Assembly: GCA_025350865.1 (NCBI GenBank)
Contig: JANXWZ010000072.1
Location: 1-62,171 of the forward strand
Reading direction: 5' to 3'
From: Rhodanobacteraceae bacterium
GTDB taxonomy: Bacteria > Acidobacteriota > Terriglobia > Terriglobales > Acidobacteriaceae
DNA: 62,171 nucleotides
The translations under genes and the position numbers were made by a program. The notes below the pieces were generated by a model. The model had not been told where the DNA came from. It was given only the letters and a program-made list of their open reading frames with translations, and made no database searches. Below, one piece after another: positions 24,767 through 33,610 of this stretch (position 1 is its first letter; the number at the start of each line of letters is the position of its first letter).

Positions 24767-25271
24767 GTGAAGGAACCCGTAACCAAAGAGCAGTACGAGT
24801 TCTATAAGCCCCTCTTCGATGCCGAAGAGCGAACGTCGCTCCAGCTAGAGGGCCGGGCCAAGGTTTATCTCGGCATCGTCTCGGCTTTTTCTCGCTGCAA
24901 TGATCCTGAAGGCCTCTGATGCGGAGGCCACTTCAAGGAGCCTGCACATCCCATGGGGACTCATGCTGCTAGAAGCGCTGCCCATGACCATCGCGCTGGC
25001 ACTGATTTTGTGGGCGCTAAGAATAAGGAACTTTGAAGCGATCGCCGACGGCGCACAGCTCATCATGGAATATGGCGCCGACTGGCCAACGCAAGAGCAG
25101 TTTTACGAGGATCGGGTCGCGGATTACGCGTTTGCGTCATCAACCAATCGCGGCTTGAACACCACCACAGCGAAACTGTTGTCGGGGGCCAGCGTTTTCA
25201 TGGCGAGCGGTATACTCTACCTGTTAGTGATCGTTGTATTTGCGATCTGGAGGGCACAATGGCACAACTGA
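24767..25271 (+). pseudogene. Frameshifted three-helix membrane protein
   Basis: Two overlapping frames make one protein. The GTG at 24767 (GAGGA upstream) opens VKEPVTKEQYEFYKPLFDAE, ERTSLQLEGRAKVYLGIVSAF and stops at 24917-24919. If one T of the run at 24886-24890 is removed, it continues LAAMILKASDAEA and on to the stop at 25269-25271, about 167 aa. Three membrane segments: VYLGIVSAFLAAMIL, LMLLEALPMTIALALILWAL and SGASVFMASGILYLLVIVVFAIW. The soluble loop has NFEAIADGAQLIMEYGADWP and NRGLNTTTAKLL. Causes could be a sequencing indel, a real mutation or slippage on T5. I do not know the family's function. It lies on the opposite strand inside the yicC-gmk pair. Confidence 0.65.
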
Positions 25272-25372
25272 CACCCAACTCAGCGACCGCTCAGCCAAAA
25301 CCCAACACGACGAATAGCTCACTGGTACTGAGGCTGGAAGCAAGAAAAACCAAGCGCGTCACGAAGATTTAG
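25259..25372 (+). CDS. 37-aa basic ORF overlapping the membrane protein
   Basis: Reads MAQLTPNSATAQPKPNTTNS then SLVLRLEARKTKRVTKI. It overlaps the end of the membrane protein by 13 bases and has a strong internal ribosome site (GGAGGG, 25248-25254, five bases before ATG), which argues that it is translated. Ser/Thr/Pro/Asn-rich start and a basic end. No family recognised; possibly a small partner of the membrane protein. Confidence 0.5.
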   Translation: MAQLTPNSATAQPKPNTTNSSLVLRLEARKTKRVTKI

Positions 25373-25399
25373 GCCCGTGTCCCGCTTTGCGCTTCTGCT

Positions 25400-26302
25400 C
25401 TACTCCAGATTCTGAACCTGCTCCCGCGCCCGCTCCAGCCCCACCTTGACTTCCAGCCCAATCTCGGTCAGCCGCATTCCTGCGTCGCCGGCATTCCCGC
25501 CGCTCTTTGAGAGCAGCGTATTCGCCTCGCGGTTCATCTCCTGCAACAGAAAATCCAATTGCCGTCCCACCTCGCCGCCGCCATCCAAAATCTCGATAAA
25601 GCGGTCGATATGCGTCCGCAGGCGCACAAGTTCCTCTTCGACGTCACCACGCGCCGTAATCAGCGCCGCCTCGGTCACCAGCCGCTCCTCGGTCACGCCG
25701 CTGGTGCCGATCAGCTCCTCCAGCTTCGCCTTCACGCGAGCGAACTCCGCCGCAGACAACCCCTCGCGCAGTTCGCGAGCCTCAACCGCCAGCGTCGCCA
25801 GCGTCTGCATCCCGGCGCGCAAATCCGCCGCCAAAGCCTCGCCCTCAGCCTCCCGCGCCGCATTGAAGCGCGTCAGCAACTCCGCTGTAGCCGTCAGCAC
25901 CGAGCCCTCAATCTCTCCAGCGCTCACGGAGCGGACCGCCGCTGACATCACTCCGGGCATCCGCAGCAGCCCATTCAAATCCGGCTCCTGCGTGACTCCG
26001 AACCGCTCCTTGGCCCGCGTAAAGGCATTCACATAGGCGTCCAGTAATGCCTCATCCAGTTCCACCACAGCCGTAGCCGACGCCTTCTCGAAGTTCATCG
26101 TCAATTCCACGTGCCCGCGCCGCACTGCGGCCTTGACGGCCCTGCGCAGCGCCGGTTCCAGCACGTCCATCCCCATCGGCACGCGGATGGACAAGTCAAG
26201 ATGCCGGTGATTCACCGACTTCATCGTCAGCCCGAAACCACGCCCGCCCTCCAGGCTCGCATCTACACTCGCAAACCCCGTCATCGACAACACACTGCTC
26301 AT
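25400..26302 (-). CDS. yicC: YicC family endoribonuclease
   Basis: 300 aa. SMTGFASVDASLEGGRGFGLTMKSVNHRHLDLSIRVP is the YicC opening, and the C-terminal GGEVGRQLDFLLQEMNREANTLLSKSGGNAGDAGMRLTEIGLEVKVGLERAREQVQNLE is the conserved DUF1732 end. YicC is a metal-dependent ribonuclease linked to stationary phase. Its start overlaps the stop of the MsbA-like exporter by four bases. Confidence 0.93.
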   Translation of the reverse strand: MSSVLSMTGFASVDASLEGGRGFGLTMKSVNHRHLDLSIRVPMGMDVLEPALRRAVKAAVRRGHVELTMNFEKASATAVVELDEALLDAYVNAFTRAKERFGVTQEPDLNGLLRMPGVMSAAVRSVSAGEIEGSVLTATAELLTRFNAAREAEGEALAADLRAGMQTLATLAVEARELREGLSAAEFARVKAKLEELIGTSGVTEERLVTEAALITARGDVEEELVRLRTHIDRFIEILDGGGEVGRQLDFLLQEMNREANTLLSKSGGNAGDAGMRLTEIGLEVKVGLERAREQVQNLE

Positions 26303-28164
26303 GCCATCCCCTCCAACTCCGCCTCACCAGCGGCATTTGGCTCCGCGAAGAACTGCATGTCGTAGAGGCGTTTATAACTTCCGCCCTTGGCCAGCAACTC
26401 CTCATGCGTGCCCATTTCAGTAATGCAGCCGGCTTCCAAGACGACAATTCGCGTCGCCCTCCGCACTGTCGAGAGCCGATGGGCGATCAGAAACGACGTT
26501 CTGCCTTCCATCAGGTTCCCTAGCGCCGCCTGCACATAGGCCTCGCTCTCTGTGTCGAGCGCGCTCGTTGCCTCATCGAGAATCAGGATTGGGGCATTCT
26601 TCAGGATTGCCCGCGCGATCGCAAGCCGCTGCCGTTCGCCGCCGCTTAGCCGCACACCCTTCTCGCCAATCTTTGTGTCGTAGCCTTCCGGCATGCGCAG
26701 GATGAAGTCGTGCGCCAGCGCCATCTTCGCAGCCTCTTCCACTCGCGCGAACGGCACGTCCGGTTGCCCGTAAGCGATGTTATTGCGAACCGTGTCGTTG
26801 AAGAGCACAGTCTCCTGCGTGACCTTGCCGATCTGCTTGCGCAGCGAGGCCAGCGTGACGTCGCGCAGGCCGTGCCCGTCAATCGTGATGGTCCCGCCCG
26901 TGACATCGAAGAACCGCGGAATCAGGTTCACCAGCGAGCTCTTCCCCGCGCCACTCGGGCCCACAAACGCGATTACCTCGCCTAGTTTCACTTCGATCGA
27001 GATGTTGTTCAACACGCTGCGTGTTTCATCTCCTTCGGCGTGATACGCAAAAGAAACGTTGTGGAACACAATCTCCCTTTCGAACTCCTTGAGGGCAAGT
27101 GCTTTCTTCTTTTCGACCACTTCATCCTGCGCATCCATGAAGTGAAAAATCTCTTCGCTCGCGCCCAGTGCCTGTTGAAAGCTGTTGTAGTACATCGCAA
27201 ACTTCCGCACCGGATCGTACAGCGAGAACGTGGCAACCAGAAACGCGATGAATGAGCCCGCCGTCATCTGGTGTGCCTTGATCGCGTCGCGCCCGATCGT
27301 GAGCAGGAGTGCAATCCCAACGGCACCGATAAAATCCATCAACGGCGAGCTGATCGCCTGCACGCTGACCGACTTCAGGTTCGCCTTCAGCAACCGTTTC
27401 GCAGCCGTGCGAAACCGCTTCATCTCCCAAAGCTCCATCCCGAAAGCTTTGACGATTCCGTTGCCGCTGATCGTCTCCTGCAGGATGTTCTGAATTTCCG
27501 CCAGCTTGTCCTGACCAGACCGCGTCGTCACCCGCACTCCGCGCCCGATGCGCCGCGCCGACGAGATGACGACCGGCACAAACAGCAGGAGCACCCAGGC
27601 CAGCTTGCCGCCGTAGAAGATCGCCGCAGCCACCGTGAAGACAAACGTGAACGCCTGCTGTAACGCATCGCTCAGTACGGTCGACATCGCCGTCTGCACC
27701 CGCTCCACATCGTTGATCAGAGTCGAGATCAGCGTGCCGCTCGTATGCTTCTGAAAGAACGTGGTCGACCGTCGCAGGATCGAGTTATATAGATCGTTGC
27801 GCAGGTCCGTGATCATTCCGAAACCTGCAAAATTGACGCAATATGTCCCCACGTAATCGCAGATCGACTTCAACAACGCCGACACGATCAGCCCATATGC
27901 AACCACCGTCCACGCATTGTGAAAGTGACTGGGCACCAGGAAGTGAAGATCGATGGTGCGACCCAGCGGACGCACCCACACCCGCAACATATCGTCCGTC
28001 GGCGAATCCGGCTGTAGCACATTGTCCAGGATCGGCTTGATCAGCAGCACCCGAAGCGCCGACATCGCACCCACCACCGCCATCAACACCACAGACGCCA
28101 GCGAAAACAGCGCATAAGGCTGCAGATAGGACATCAGCCGCCAAACCCGCCTCAACCCGCCCAC
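26299..28164 (-). CDS. MsbA-like ABC exporter (fused permease and ATPase)
   Basis: 621 aa. Six membrane helices (residues about 15-330) followed by an ATPase domain: Walker A IAFVGPSGAGKSSLVNL, Q-loop VTQETVLFNDTVRNNIAYG, signature VRLSGGERQRLAIARA, Walker B ILILDEATSALD and the H-loop LIAHRLSTV. Closest in type to MsbA/lipid exporters, which flip lipid A-core across the inner membrane; that role fits the lpx and lpt genes in the window, but drug export is also possible. Coupled to yicC by overlap. A dispersed repeat lies upstream. Confidence 0.9.
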   Translation of the reverse strand: MGGLRRVWRLMSYLQPYALFSLASVVLMAVVGAMSALRVLLIKPILDNVLQPDSPTDDMLRVWVRPLGRTIDLHFLVPSHFHNAWTVVAYGLIVSALLKSICDYVGTYCVNFAGFGMITDLRNDLYNSILRRSTTFFQKHTSGTLISTLINDVERVQTAMSTVLSDALQQAFTFVFTVAAAIFYGGKLAWVLLLFVPVVISSARRIGRGVRVTTRSGQDKLAEIQNILQETISGNGIVKAFGMELWEMKRFRTAAKRLLKANLKSVSVQAISSPLMDFIGAVGIALLLTIGRDAIKAHQMTAGSFIAFLVATFSLYDPVRKFAMYYNSFQQALGASEEIFHFMDAQDEVVEKKKALALKEFEREIVFHNVSFAYHAEGDETRSVLNNISIEVKLGEVIAFVGPSGAGKSSLVNLIPRFFDVTGGTITIDGHGLRDVTLASLRKQIGKVTQETVLFNDTVRNNIAYGQPDVPFARVEEAAKMALAHDFILRMPEGYDTKIGEKGVRLSGGERQRLAIARAILKNAPILILDEATSALDTESEAYVQAALGNLMEGRTSFLIAHRLSTVRRATRIVVLEAGCITEMGTHEELLAKGGSYKRLYDMQFFAEPNAAGEAELEGMA

Positions 28165-28219
28165 CCCAAACGCCGTTCGCTAGTCACCCAGCCATTCTAA
28201 CGGTCACACCCAAAGCAAG

Positions 28220-28325
28220 GCGTAACGCGGATAAAAACGGACAAATTGTATAAGACGGATAGAGCCAGCCCTTGTCGTCTTACGCTCCGCCCTTGTCCGT
28301 CTTTTCCTTCTTATCCGCGTTCCGC
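28220..28325. repeat. Dispersed long inverted repeat (TACGCGGATA family)
   Basis: Ends GCGTAACGCGGATAA (28220-28234) and TTATCCGCGTTCCGC (28311-28325) pair with one mismatch. Interior copies of GACGGATA/TCCGTCTT continue the symmetry. Lies between rapZ and the exporter; the region 28165-28340 contains nothing else. Confidence 0.8.
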
Positions 28326-28342
28326 ACTTGTCTTTTTGGGGG

Positions 28343-29371
28343 TTACCTCGGCATATCTCGATGACTCGCCTTCACCCGGTACCCATCACCCTCCAGCCGC
28401 TTCTTCATCTCCTCAGCGATAGCCACGCTGCGATGCTGCCCGCCGGTGCACCCAAAGGCCACCGTCAGATAGCTCTTGCCCTCCGCGATATAGTGCGGCA
28501 GCAGAAACCGGAGCATGTCCTCGGTCTTATCCAGAAACTCCATCGTCTGCGGAAAACCCTTCACGTAGGCAGCCACTTTAGGGTGCTTCCCCGTCAGTTC
28601 GCGGAACTCAGGCAGGAAGTGTGGATTCGGCAGGAACCGCACATCGAAGACCAGATCCGTATCCGTTGGAACACCATTCTTGAATCCGAAGCTCACCACG
28701 GAAATCGTCAGGTTCCGTTCCTTTTCGCCGACGCTTTCGAACTGTGCCGTAATGTGCGCCCTTAGCTCATGCACGTTGAACTTCGACGTATCCAGCACGA
28801 TATCCGCGACATTCCGCACCGGGTCCAGACGCTTCCTCTCCGCGTGGATCGATGACATTACCGTCTCCTCGCGCCCCATCGGGTGCGGTCGCCGCGTCTC
28901 CGAGTAGCGCCGCACCAGCGACTCATCGCTGGCATCCAGAAACAGCACGTGGGTCTTCAGAACCTTATGAACCTTCTTCAGAATCGCCGGGAACCGCGTC
29001 AACTGAGCTCCCTCGCGCACATCGACCACCAGCGCCGCGCGTTCGATCTCCGTCGACTGCCGCACCAGGTCCGCGAACCTTGGAATCAACTCCAACGGCA
29101 GGTTATCGACCGAGTAATACCCGAGATCCTCAAACGCCTTCAACGCGCTCGCCTTCCCCGAGCCGCTCATCCCGGTCAGGATCACCAGCTCGCCCTGCGT
29201 CCCGGCACCCGTTGGCTCTGCGTCGAGCTCCCGGAGATCAGACTTTCTCCGCAGCTTCCGCCGGCGTTCCTCCGTTGGGGGCAGTTTCCCGCCGCTGGCT
29301 GCGGCCTCAATTGACTTGCCTGCTGCCTTGCCTGACTTCGTCTTCTTTGCGTCGTTCTTCTTCGCTGACAT
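28343..29371 (-). CDS. rapZ: RapZ-type nucleotide-binding RNase adapter
   Basis: 342 aa, about 55 longer than usual because of a Lys-rich N-terminal extension (MSAKKNDAKKTKSGKAAGKS...). The P-loop is LVILTGMSGSGKASALKAFEDLGYYSVDNLPLEL, with Ala after GK rather than Ser/Thr. VDVREGAQL, FLDASDESLVRRYSETRRPHPM, SFGFKNGVPTDTDLVFDVRFLPNPHF, the C-terminal LTVAFGCTGGQHRSVAIAEEM and the closing HRDMPR are all typical. In enterobacteria RapZ tunes GlmS synthesis, hence cell-wall precursors. In this locus it follows hpf and a GGDEF gene. Confidence 0.92.
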   Translation of the reverse strand: MSAKKNDAKKTKSGKAAGKSIEAAASGGKLPPTEERRRKLRRKSDLRELDAEPTGAGTQGELVILTGMSGSGKASALKAFEDLGYYSVDNLPLELIPRFADLVRQSTEIERAALVVDVREGAQLTRFPAILKKVHKVLKTHVLFLDASDESLVRRYSETRRPHPMGREETVMSSIHAERKRLDPVRNVADIVLDTSKFNVHELRAHITAQFESVGEKERNLTISVVSFGFKNGVPTDTDLVFDVRFLPNPHFLPEFRELTGKHPKVAAYVKGFPQTMEFLDKTEDMLRFLLPHYIAEGKSYLTVAFGCTGGQHRSVAIAEEMKKRLEGDGYRVKASHRDMPR

Positions 29372-29424
29372 GCAGAAATCCTAGCACCGCTCGCCGCGCC
29401 TGACCGCGTGCCGTGTCGCGTTCC

Positions 29425-30357
29425 TTACTTCCGCTGGTAGGTCACATGCCGGCCACCACCCGCCGTCTTCGCCGCGTACATCGCGGAGTCCGCATGACGC
29501 ACAATCTGTTCCGCCGACTCATAGTCCGGCACCGCAATCGCAATCCCCATGCTTGCCGTTACATACGCCGCGCGGCCGTCGATCGGCTCCTGAATCTCCG
29601 CCTGGATTCGCGCTGCAACCGCCTCAACTTCCGCCTCGCTGCCGCTTTCATCCAGCAGCAGCGCAAACTCGTCGCCACCGAGCCGCGCCACCGTATCCTG
29701 CGGCCGCAAACATCGCATCAGCCTGTCGGCGACCACCAGCAGCAGCTTGTCACCCGCCGCATGGCCGCATGTGTCGTTCACCTGTTTGAAGCCGTCAAGG
29801 TCCATAAACATCACCGCAAACCGCCGGTCTGGGCGACGCCGTAACCGCCCCAAGGTGAGACCAACCTGCTCCAGAAACAGGGCCCGATTCGGCAATCCGG
29901 TCAGCACATCGTGACGCGCGGTATGCTTCAGCCGAGCCTCTTCCACCTTCTGCCGCCGAATGTCGCGATACGTCACCAGAGTTCCTGCGGCCTGCCCACC
30001 CAGCTGGACCTTTGAGATCAGCAGGCACACGTCCACCTCGTCGCCGGAGCGCGTCCGCCTCCGCGTCTCCATCTCTACCCGCCCGTGCTGCCGCAGTGTG
30101 TGCAGAATCATCTCGCACTCATGCAGCCTGCCCTCGGGCACCACAAGATCGACCAACTCCCGCCCCACGCTGTCTCTGGTCGAATACTCGAAGAGCCGCG
30201 TGAACTCTTGATTGACGTGCAACACACGGCTGCCATGCGTGATCACCGTAGCCTCGGGCAGCGCATCCAGAATATTTTCTAACAGCGAATCCTCGAACAC
30301 GCCTTCCTTCTCGTACTCCATCGCAGGCACAACCGTGCAACTCGTGTCCGCTGACAT
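29425..30357 (-). CDS. PAS-GGDEF diguanylate cyclase
   Basis: 310 aa from the ATG at 30357, which has GGAGGG nine bases upstream. Residues about 20-130 form a PAS domain (LENILDALPEATVITHGSRVLHVNQEFTRLFEYSTRDSVGRELVDLVVPEG) with its C-terminal cap. The GGDEF domain follows: DVLTGLPNRALFLEQ, MFMDLDGFKQVNDTCGHAAGDKLL and an intact RLGGDEFALLL. An RxxD inhibitory site (RPQD) precedes it by five residues, so product inhibition is expected. Soluble; makes cyclic di-GMP. Sits where ptsN or hprK is often found between hpf and rapZ. Confidence 0.9.
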   Translation of the reverse strand: MSADTSCTVVPAMEYEKEGVFEDSLLENILDALPEATVITHGSRVLHVNQEFTRLFEYSTRDSVGRELVDLVVPEGRLHECEMILHTLRQHGRVEMETRRRTRSGDEVDVCLLISKVQLGGQAAGTLVTYRDIRRQKVEEARLKHTARHDVLTGLPNRALFLEQVGLTLGRLRRRPDRRFAVMFMDLDGFKQVNDTCGHAAGDKLLLVVADRLMRCLRPQDTVARLGGDEFALLLDESGSEAEVEAVAARIQAEIQEPIDGRAAYVTASMGIAIAVPDYESAEQIVRHADSAMYAAKTAGGGRHVTYQRK

Positions 30358-30414
30358 CTTCAGGCCCTCCTCGTTCCTCCTATCGGCATTTCTGTTCTCC
30401 CTCAATACCAATAG

Positions 30415-30442
30415 AAATGCCCCAGCGATCGCCGGGGCATTT
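30415..30442 (-). terminator. Terminator of the rpoN-hpf unit
   Basis: AAATGCCCC (30415-30423) pairs with GGGGCATTT (30434-30442); read on the minus strand it is followed by CTATTGG. It lies 20 bases after the hpf stop, which separates hpf from the GGDEF gene. Confidence 0.75.
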
Positions 30443-30462
30443 CCCTCTTCCCACTTTCGCGT

Positions 30463-30816
30463 TTAGCTAGCTAACGCCGCCGGCCGCAACTCAATCAACG
30501 GCTCGCTCGAGTTTGGCTTCGCGTGCCGTTCCACCGTGATCTTTCGTTCCTTATGCTTGATCGCCTGCAGTTCGATCTTCTTCAATGCATCGTGCAGCGC
30601 GGTGTACATCTCCGTGCCCTCACACGTCGCCACCAGGATGTCCAGCGGGGTCTTCAGCGTGACCTCGGCAATCTGGCGGTACTTGTCTTCGGTTAAAATC
30701 ACGTGCGCGCTCACACTGCGCCCGATGATTCCGTCGATCCGAGCCAGTTCATCATCAGCCAGCTTCTTCAGTTTGGGGGTAATTGTGGTACTACGTCCGG
30801 TGTACTCAACGATCAT
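30463..30816 (-). CDS. hpf: Ribosome hibernation promoting factor (short type)
   Basis: 117 aa. VEYTGRSTTITPKLKKLADDELARID, AHVILTEDKYRQIAEVTLKTPLDILVATCEGTEMYTALHDALKKIELQAIKHKERK is the HPF/YfiA fold. It binds the 30S subunit in stationary phase; the short form promotes 100S dimers together with RMF in enterobacteria. Downstream of rpoN by 147 bases, the usual neighbour. Confidence 0.92.
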   Translation of the reverse strand: MIVEYTGRSTTITPKLKKLADDELARIDGIIGRSVSAHVILTEDKYRQIAEVTLKTPLDILVATCEGTEMYTALHDALKKIELQAIKHKERKITVERHAKPNSSEPLIELRPAALAS

Positions 30817-30963
30817 TCATCACCTCGTGTTCGTACGATGCCGTATTACTCCACGGTGAACGCAATAGTACGCCCGAATCCTCTGTGAACGAAATACCCC
30901 GTCGGGTGCCCTATCCTCGACCGACAGCTTTACCCTCTGAACACGGCATAGACTCAGGCCGGC

Positions 30964-32628
30964 CTACCGCACCCGCCGCTGGTGCGTGCTCGGTATCTGC
31001 ATATCTTCCCTATACTTAGCCACCGTCCGCCGCGTCACATCGATCCCCTGGGCCTTCAATGACGCCGCCAGATGATCGTCCGTCAACGGCTTTCGCGGGT
31101 CTTCTTCTTCGATCAGCTTCTTCACCTTGCGCTTCAGCAGCACCAGCGGGAGATCGCCACCCTCCGGTCCGCCCACGCCCTCGGAAAAGAAGAACCGAAG
31201 CTCGTACACACCCTGCACCGTGTGGACATATTTGTTCGCCACGGCGCGGCTCACGGTCGACGGATGAACCCCAATCTCCTCCGCGACCTCCTTGATCATC
31301 ATCGGCTTCAGATGCTCTTCGCCCCGGTCCAGGAACTCCGTCTGCCGCCGCACAATCGCTTCGCAAGTCCGCACAATCGTGTTCTTCCTCTGCTCGATAT
31401 TCCGCAGCAGCTGGATCGCGCTCTTGTAGCGCTCCTTCACATACTCGCGAACCTCCTTCTCGGTGGTCGCGCCGCGCAACAGCTTGCGATATGTCGCGCT
31501 CAGACGCAGCGTCGGCATATCCTCTTCGTTCATCAACACCACGTAGGCATCGTCCCGCTTCGCAAACGCGACATCCGGCTCAATCAGGCGCGTCTCCGAC
31601 GCGTTATAGCGCTGGCCCGGACGCGGGTCGAGTGTCCGGATATAGTCCACGGCTGCGTTGACCTGTTCCGCCGACCGCCCACAACTGCGCGTCAACTCGC
31701 GCATGTCTTTCTTCTGCAGCAGCGGCAGACAATGCGCGACGATGTGCGTCGCCACCTGGAAGACATCCGGATCGCGGCTGTCGTCGTTCTTCGTGGCTAC
31801 AACCGCTTCACCATACTCTTCAACGTCGTCGCTCTCCACATGAGACATGGACCGAATGCCACGTTTCGTAGCGGCCAGGGCCGCATCCCGGCGCTGCGCT
31901 GCGATCTGGGTCAGCAGGCACTCCCGCAAATCCCTAGCGCCCACGCCCACGGGATCAAGTTGTTGCAACAACTCGCGTGCCTGAACCACCGCCCGCAGAC
32001 AAATCTCATGCATAGTTGGCGAAACGTCAGCCTCGATGTCGACAGCCGCCCGGTTTCTCAGGGCACGCTCGAACGGTATCGGCTCTGCCGCCTTCAGCTG
32101 CGCCGCGAGCGCTTCAGCCAACTCGTCGTCCGTCGCAAGCAAATACCCATTGGCGTCCAGATTTCCCACGATCAACTCCGCCGCAGCCGCCACTTCCGGC
32201 GACATCGTCAACGACCCAAGCTGCCACATCAAGTGATCGCTCAGCGTACTGGGCGCAGCCAGAAAATGTTCAAACGAAGGCTTGTCCGACTCTTCGAAAT
32301 TTGATGCCGTCTTGTATCCCGGGTCGAGATAGTCCTGAAAGTAGCTGCCAAAGTCGATCTCATCGAATGGGTCTTTCTCTTCGCGCTTCGCCTCCGCCGC
32401 CACCTCCTCGGCCGAGCGCTCCCGGTCCCCTTCCAGCCCCGACCGCTCGTCCAGCGACGCAGCCGACTCTTCCAGCTCCTCCAGCATTGGGTTTTCCACG
32501 ATCTCGGACTGGATCATGTCCTTCAACTCAAGCTTATTTAGTGCCAGAACGCTGACCATCTGCACCAGTCCAGGCGTCAACACCTGGCGCTGCGAGACTC
32601 TTACGTTCAGCTTTGGTTGAAGCAACAT
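30964..32628 (-). CDS. rpoN: RNA polymerase sigma-54 factor
   Basis: 554 aa from the ATG at 32628. Region I is the Gln-rich LRVSQRQVLTPGLVQMVSVLALNKLEL type, normally the activator-responsive part. It is followed by an acidic region II (EELEESAASLDE), the core-binding domain (GYLLATDDELAEAL, LDPVGVGARDLRECLLTQ), and the DNA-binding part with the HTH VAEEIGVHPSTVSRAVANKYVHTVQGVYELRFFFSEG. The RpoN box is KKLIEEEDPRKPLTDDHLAASLKAQGIDVTRRTVAKYREDMQIPSTHQRRVR. An NtrC-type activator is encoded at 55377. Confidence 0.95.
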   Translation of the reverse strand: MLLQPKLNVRVSQRQVLTPGLVQMVSVLALNKLELKDMIQSEIVENPMLEELEESAASLDERSGLEGDRERSAEEVAAEAKREEKDPFDEIDFGSYFQDYLDPGYKTASNFEESDKPSFEHFLAAPSTLSDHLMWQLGSLTMSPEVAAAAELIVGNLDANGYLLATDDELAEALAAQLKAAEPIPFERALRNRAAVDIEADVSPTMHEICLRAVVQARELLQQLDPVGVGARDLRECLLTQIAAQRRDAALAATKRGIRSMSHVESDDVEEYGEAVVATKNDDSRDPDVFQVATHIVAHCLPLLQKKDMRELTRSCGRSAEQVNAAVDYIRTLDPRPGQRYNASETRLIEPDVAFAKRDDAYVVLMNEEDMPTLRLSATYRKLLRGATTEKEVREYVKERYKSAIQLLRNIEQRKNTIVRTCEAIVRRQTEFLDRGEEHLKPMMIKEVAEEIGVHPSTVSRAVANKYVHTVQGVYELRFFFSEGVGGPEGGDLPLVLLKRKVKKLIEEEDPRKPLTDDHLAASLKAQGIDVTRRTVAKYREDMQIPSTHQRRVR

Positions 32629-32753
32629 CGAAGCCCCTTTGCGACTGCCAGCCACGTCGATAACCAACGTTCCCGGCGGCTGGACTTGCCCACAGTCTAC
32701 ACGTCCACAACACTTCGTGCAGGGCGCAAAAAGGGCCACATCCTGCCGAATTC

Positions 32754-32781
32754 ATTAGAGTTTTCTAATATTTCGATCCAA
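32754..32781 (-). promoter_or_regulatory. Possible sigma-70 promoter of rpoN
   Basis: On the minus strand, TTGGAT (32776-32781) and TCTAAT (32754-32759) are 16 bases apart; the -10 matches consensus at five of six positions. It lies about 125 bases upstream of the rpoN start. The -35 is poor. Confidence 0.4.
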
Positions 32782-32797
32782 GACCCAAACCGACACC

Positions 32798-32833
32798 GAG
32801 GTCATTCTGAGCGCAGCGAAGAATCTCCGTATT
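32798..32833. repeat. Dispersed repeat GAGGTCATTCTGAGC copy 1
   Basis: GAGGTCATTCTGAGCGCAGC then GAAGAATCTCCGTATT. Nearly identical to 57701-57736, which lies inside a gene. Here it is intergenic, between lptB and rpoN. Confidence 0.8.
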
Positions 32834-32868
32834 GGCTGTCGTGACGACTACTGACTTATGGCGTGCCC

Positions 32869-33600
32869 TCAATCCATCGAAAACTTCTCACCCAGGTAGA
32901 TCTTCCGCACCGCCGCATTCCGCCCCAGCTCACCCGGCGTTCCCGAAGCAAAAATCTTGCCCTCGTTGATGATGTACGCCCGATCCGTCACCACCAGGGT
33001 GTCATGCACATTGTGATCCGTAATCAGCACGCCGATCCCGCTTGCCTTCAGCGCGAAGATTATCTGCTGAAGGTCCAGCACGGCAATCGGGTCGATACCG
33101 GCGAAGGGTTCGTCAAGCAGAATAAACGCCGGCTCGATCGCCAGGCATCGTGCGATCTCCACGCGCCTGCGTTCGCCGCCGCTGAGCGCATAACCCTGGG
33201 TCTTGCGGACGTGGCCCAGGTTCAACTGTTCCAGCAGCCGCTCCGTCCGCGTCTTGCGCAGCGAATAGTCAAGCTCCCGAGCCTCCAGCACGGCCAGAAT
33301 GTTCTCCTCTACGGTCAGCTTGCGAAAAACACTGGCTTCCTGCGGCAGGTAGCTGATTCCGTGCTGCCGCGCCCGCAGGTACATCGGCAGCCGCGTAATA
33401 TCCACGCCATCCGCCAGCACCGTGCCCGCATCCGGCCGCACCAGTCCAACGATGATGTAAAAACACGTCGTCTTGCCCGCGCCATTCGGGCCCAGCAGAC
33501 CAACCACTTCGCCCTGCGCGATCTCAATGCTTACGCCGCGCACCACTTCGCGCTCCCCGTAAGACTTGCCAATCCCATCCGTCCGCAAAACCCGCATCAC
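32869..33600 (-). CDS. lptB: LPS export ABC transporter ATPase LptB
   Basis: 243 aa. [18 protein letters not shown] (Walker A), the Q-loop [20 protein letters not shown], the signature [19 protein letters not shown], Walker [17 protein letters not shown] and the H-loop [12 protein letters not shown]. The spelling LTVEENIxAVLE and GIDPIAV is diagnostic for LptB. It powers LPS extraction together with LptF/LptG, which are not in this window. It lies ten bases after the LptC/LptA fusion, upstream of rpoN. Confidence 0.95.
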   Translation of the reverse strand: MMRVLRTDGIGKSYGEREVVRGVSIEIAQGEVVGLLGPNGAGKTTCFYIIVGLVRPDAGTVLADGVDITRLPMYLRARQHGISYLPQEASVFRKLTVEENILAVLEARELDYSLRKTRTERLLEQLNLGHVRKTQGYALSGGERRRVEIARCLAIEPAFILLDEPFAGIDPIAVLDLQQIIFALKASGIGVLITDHNVHDTLVVTDRAYIINEGKIFASGTPGELGRNAAVRKIYLGEKFSMD

Positions 33601-33610
33601 ACCGTCGCCT

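Noticed and set aside
31072..32304. 410-codon plus-strand frame opposite rpoN
   Set aside because: rpoN is complete on the minus strand; the antisense product has no recognisable segment.
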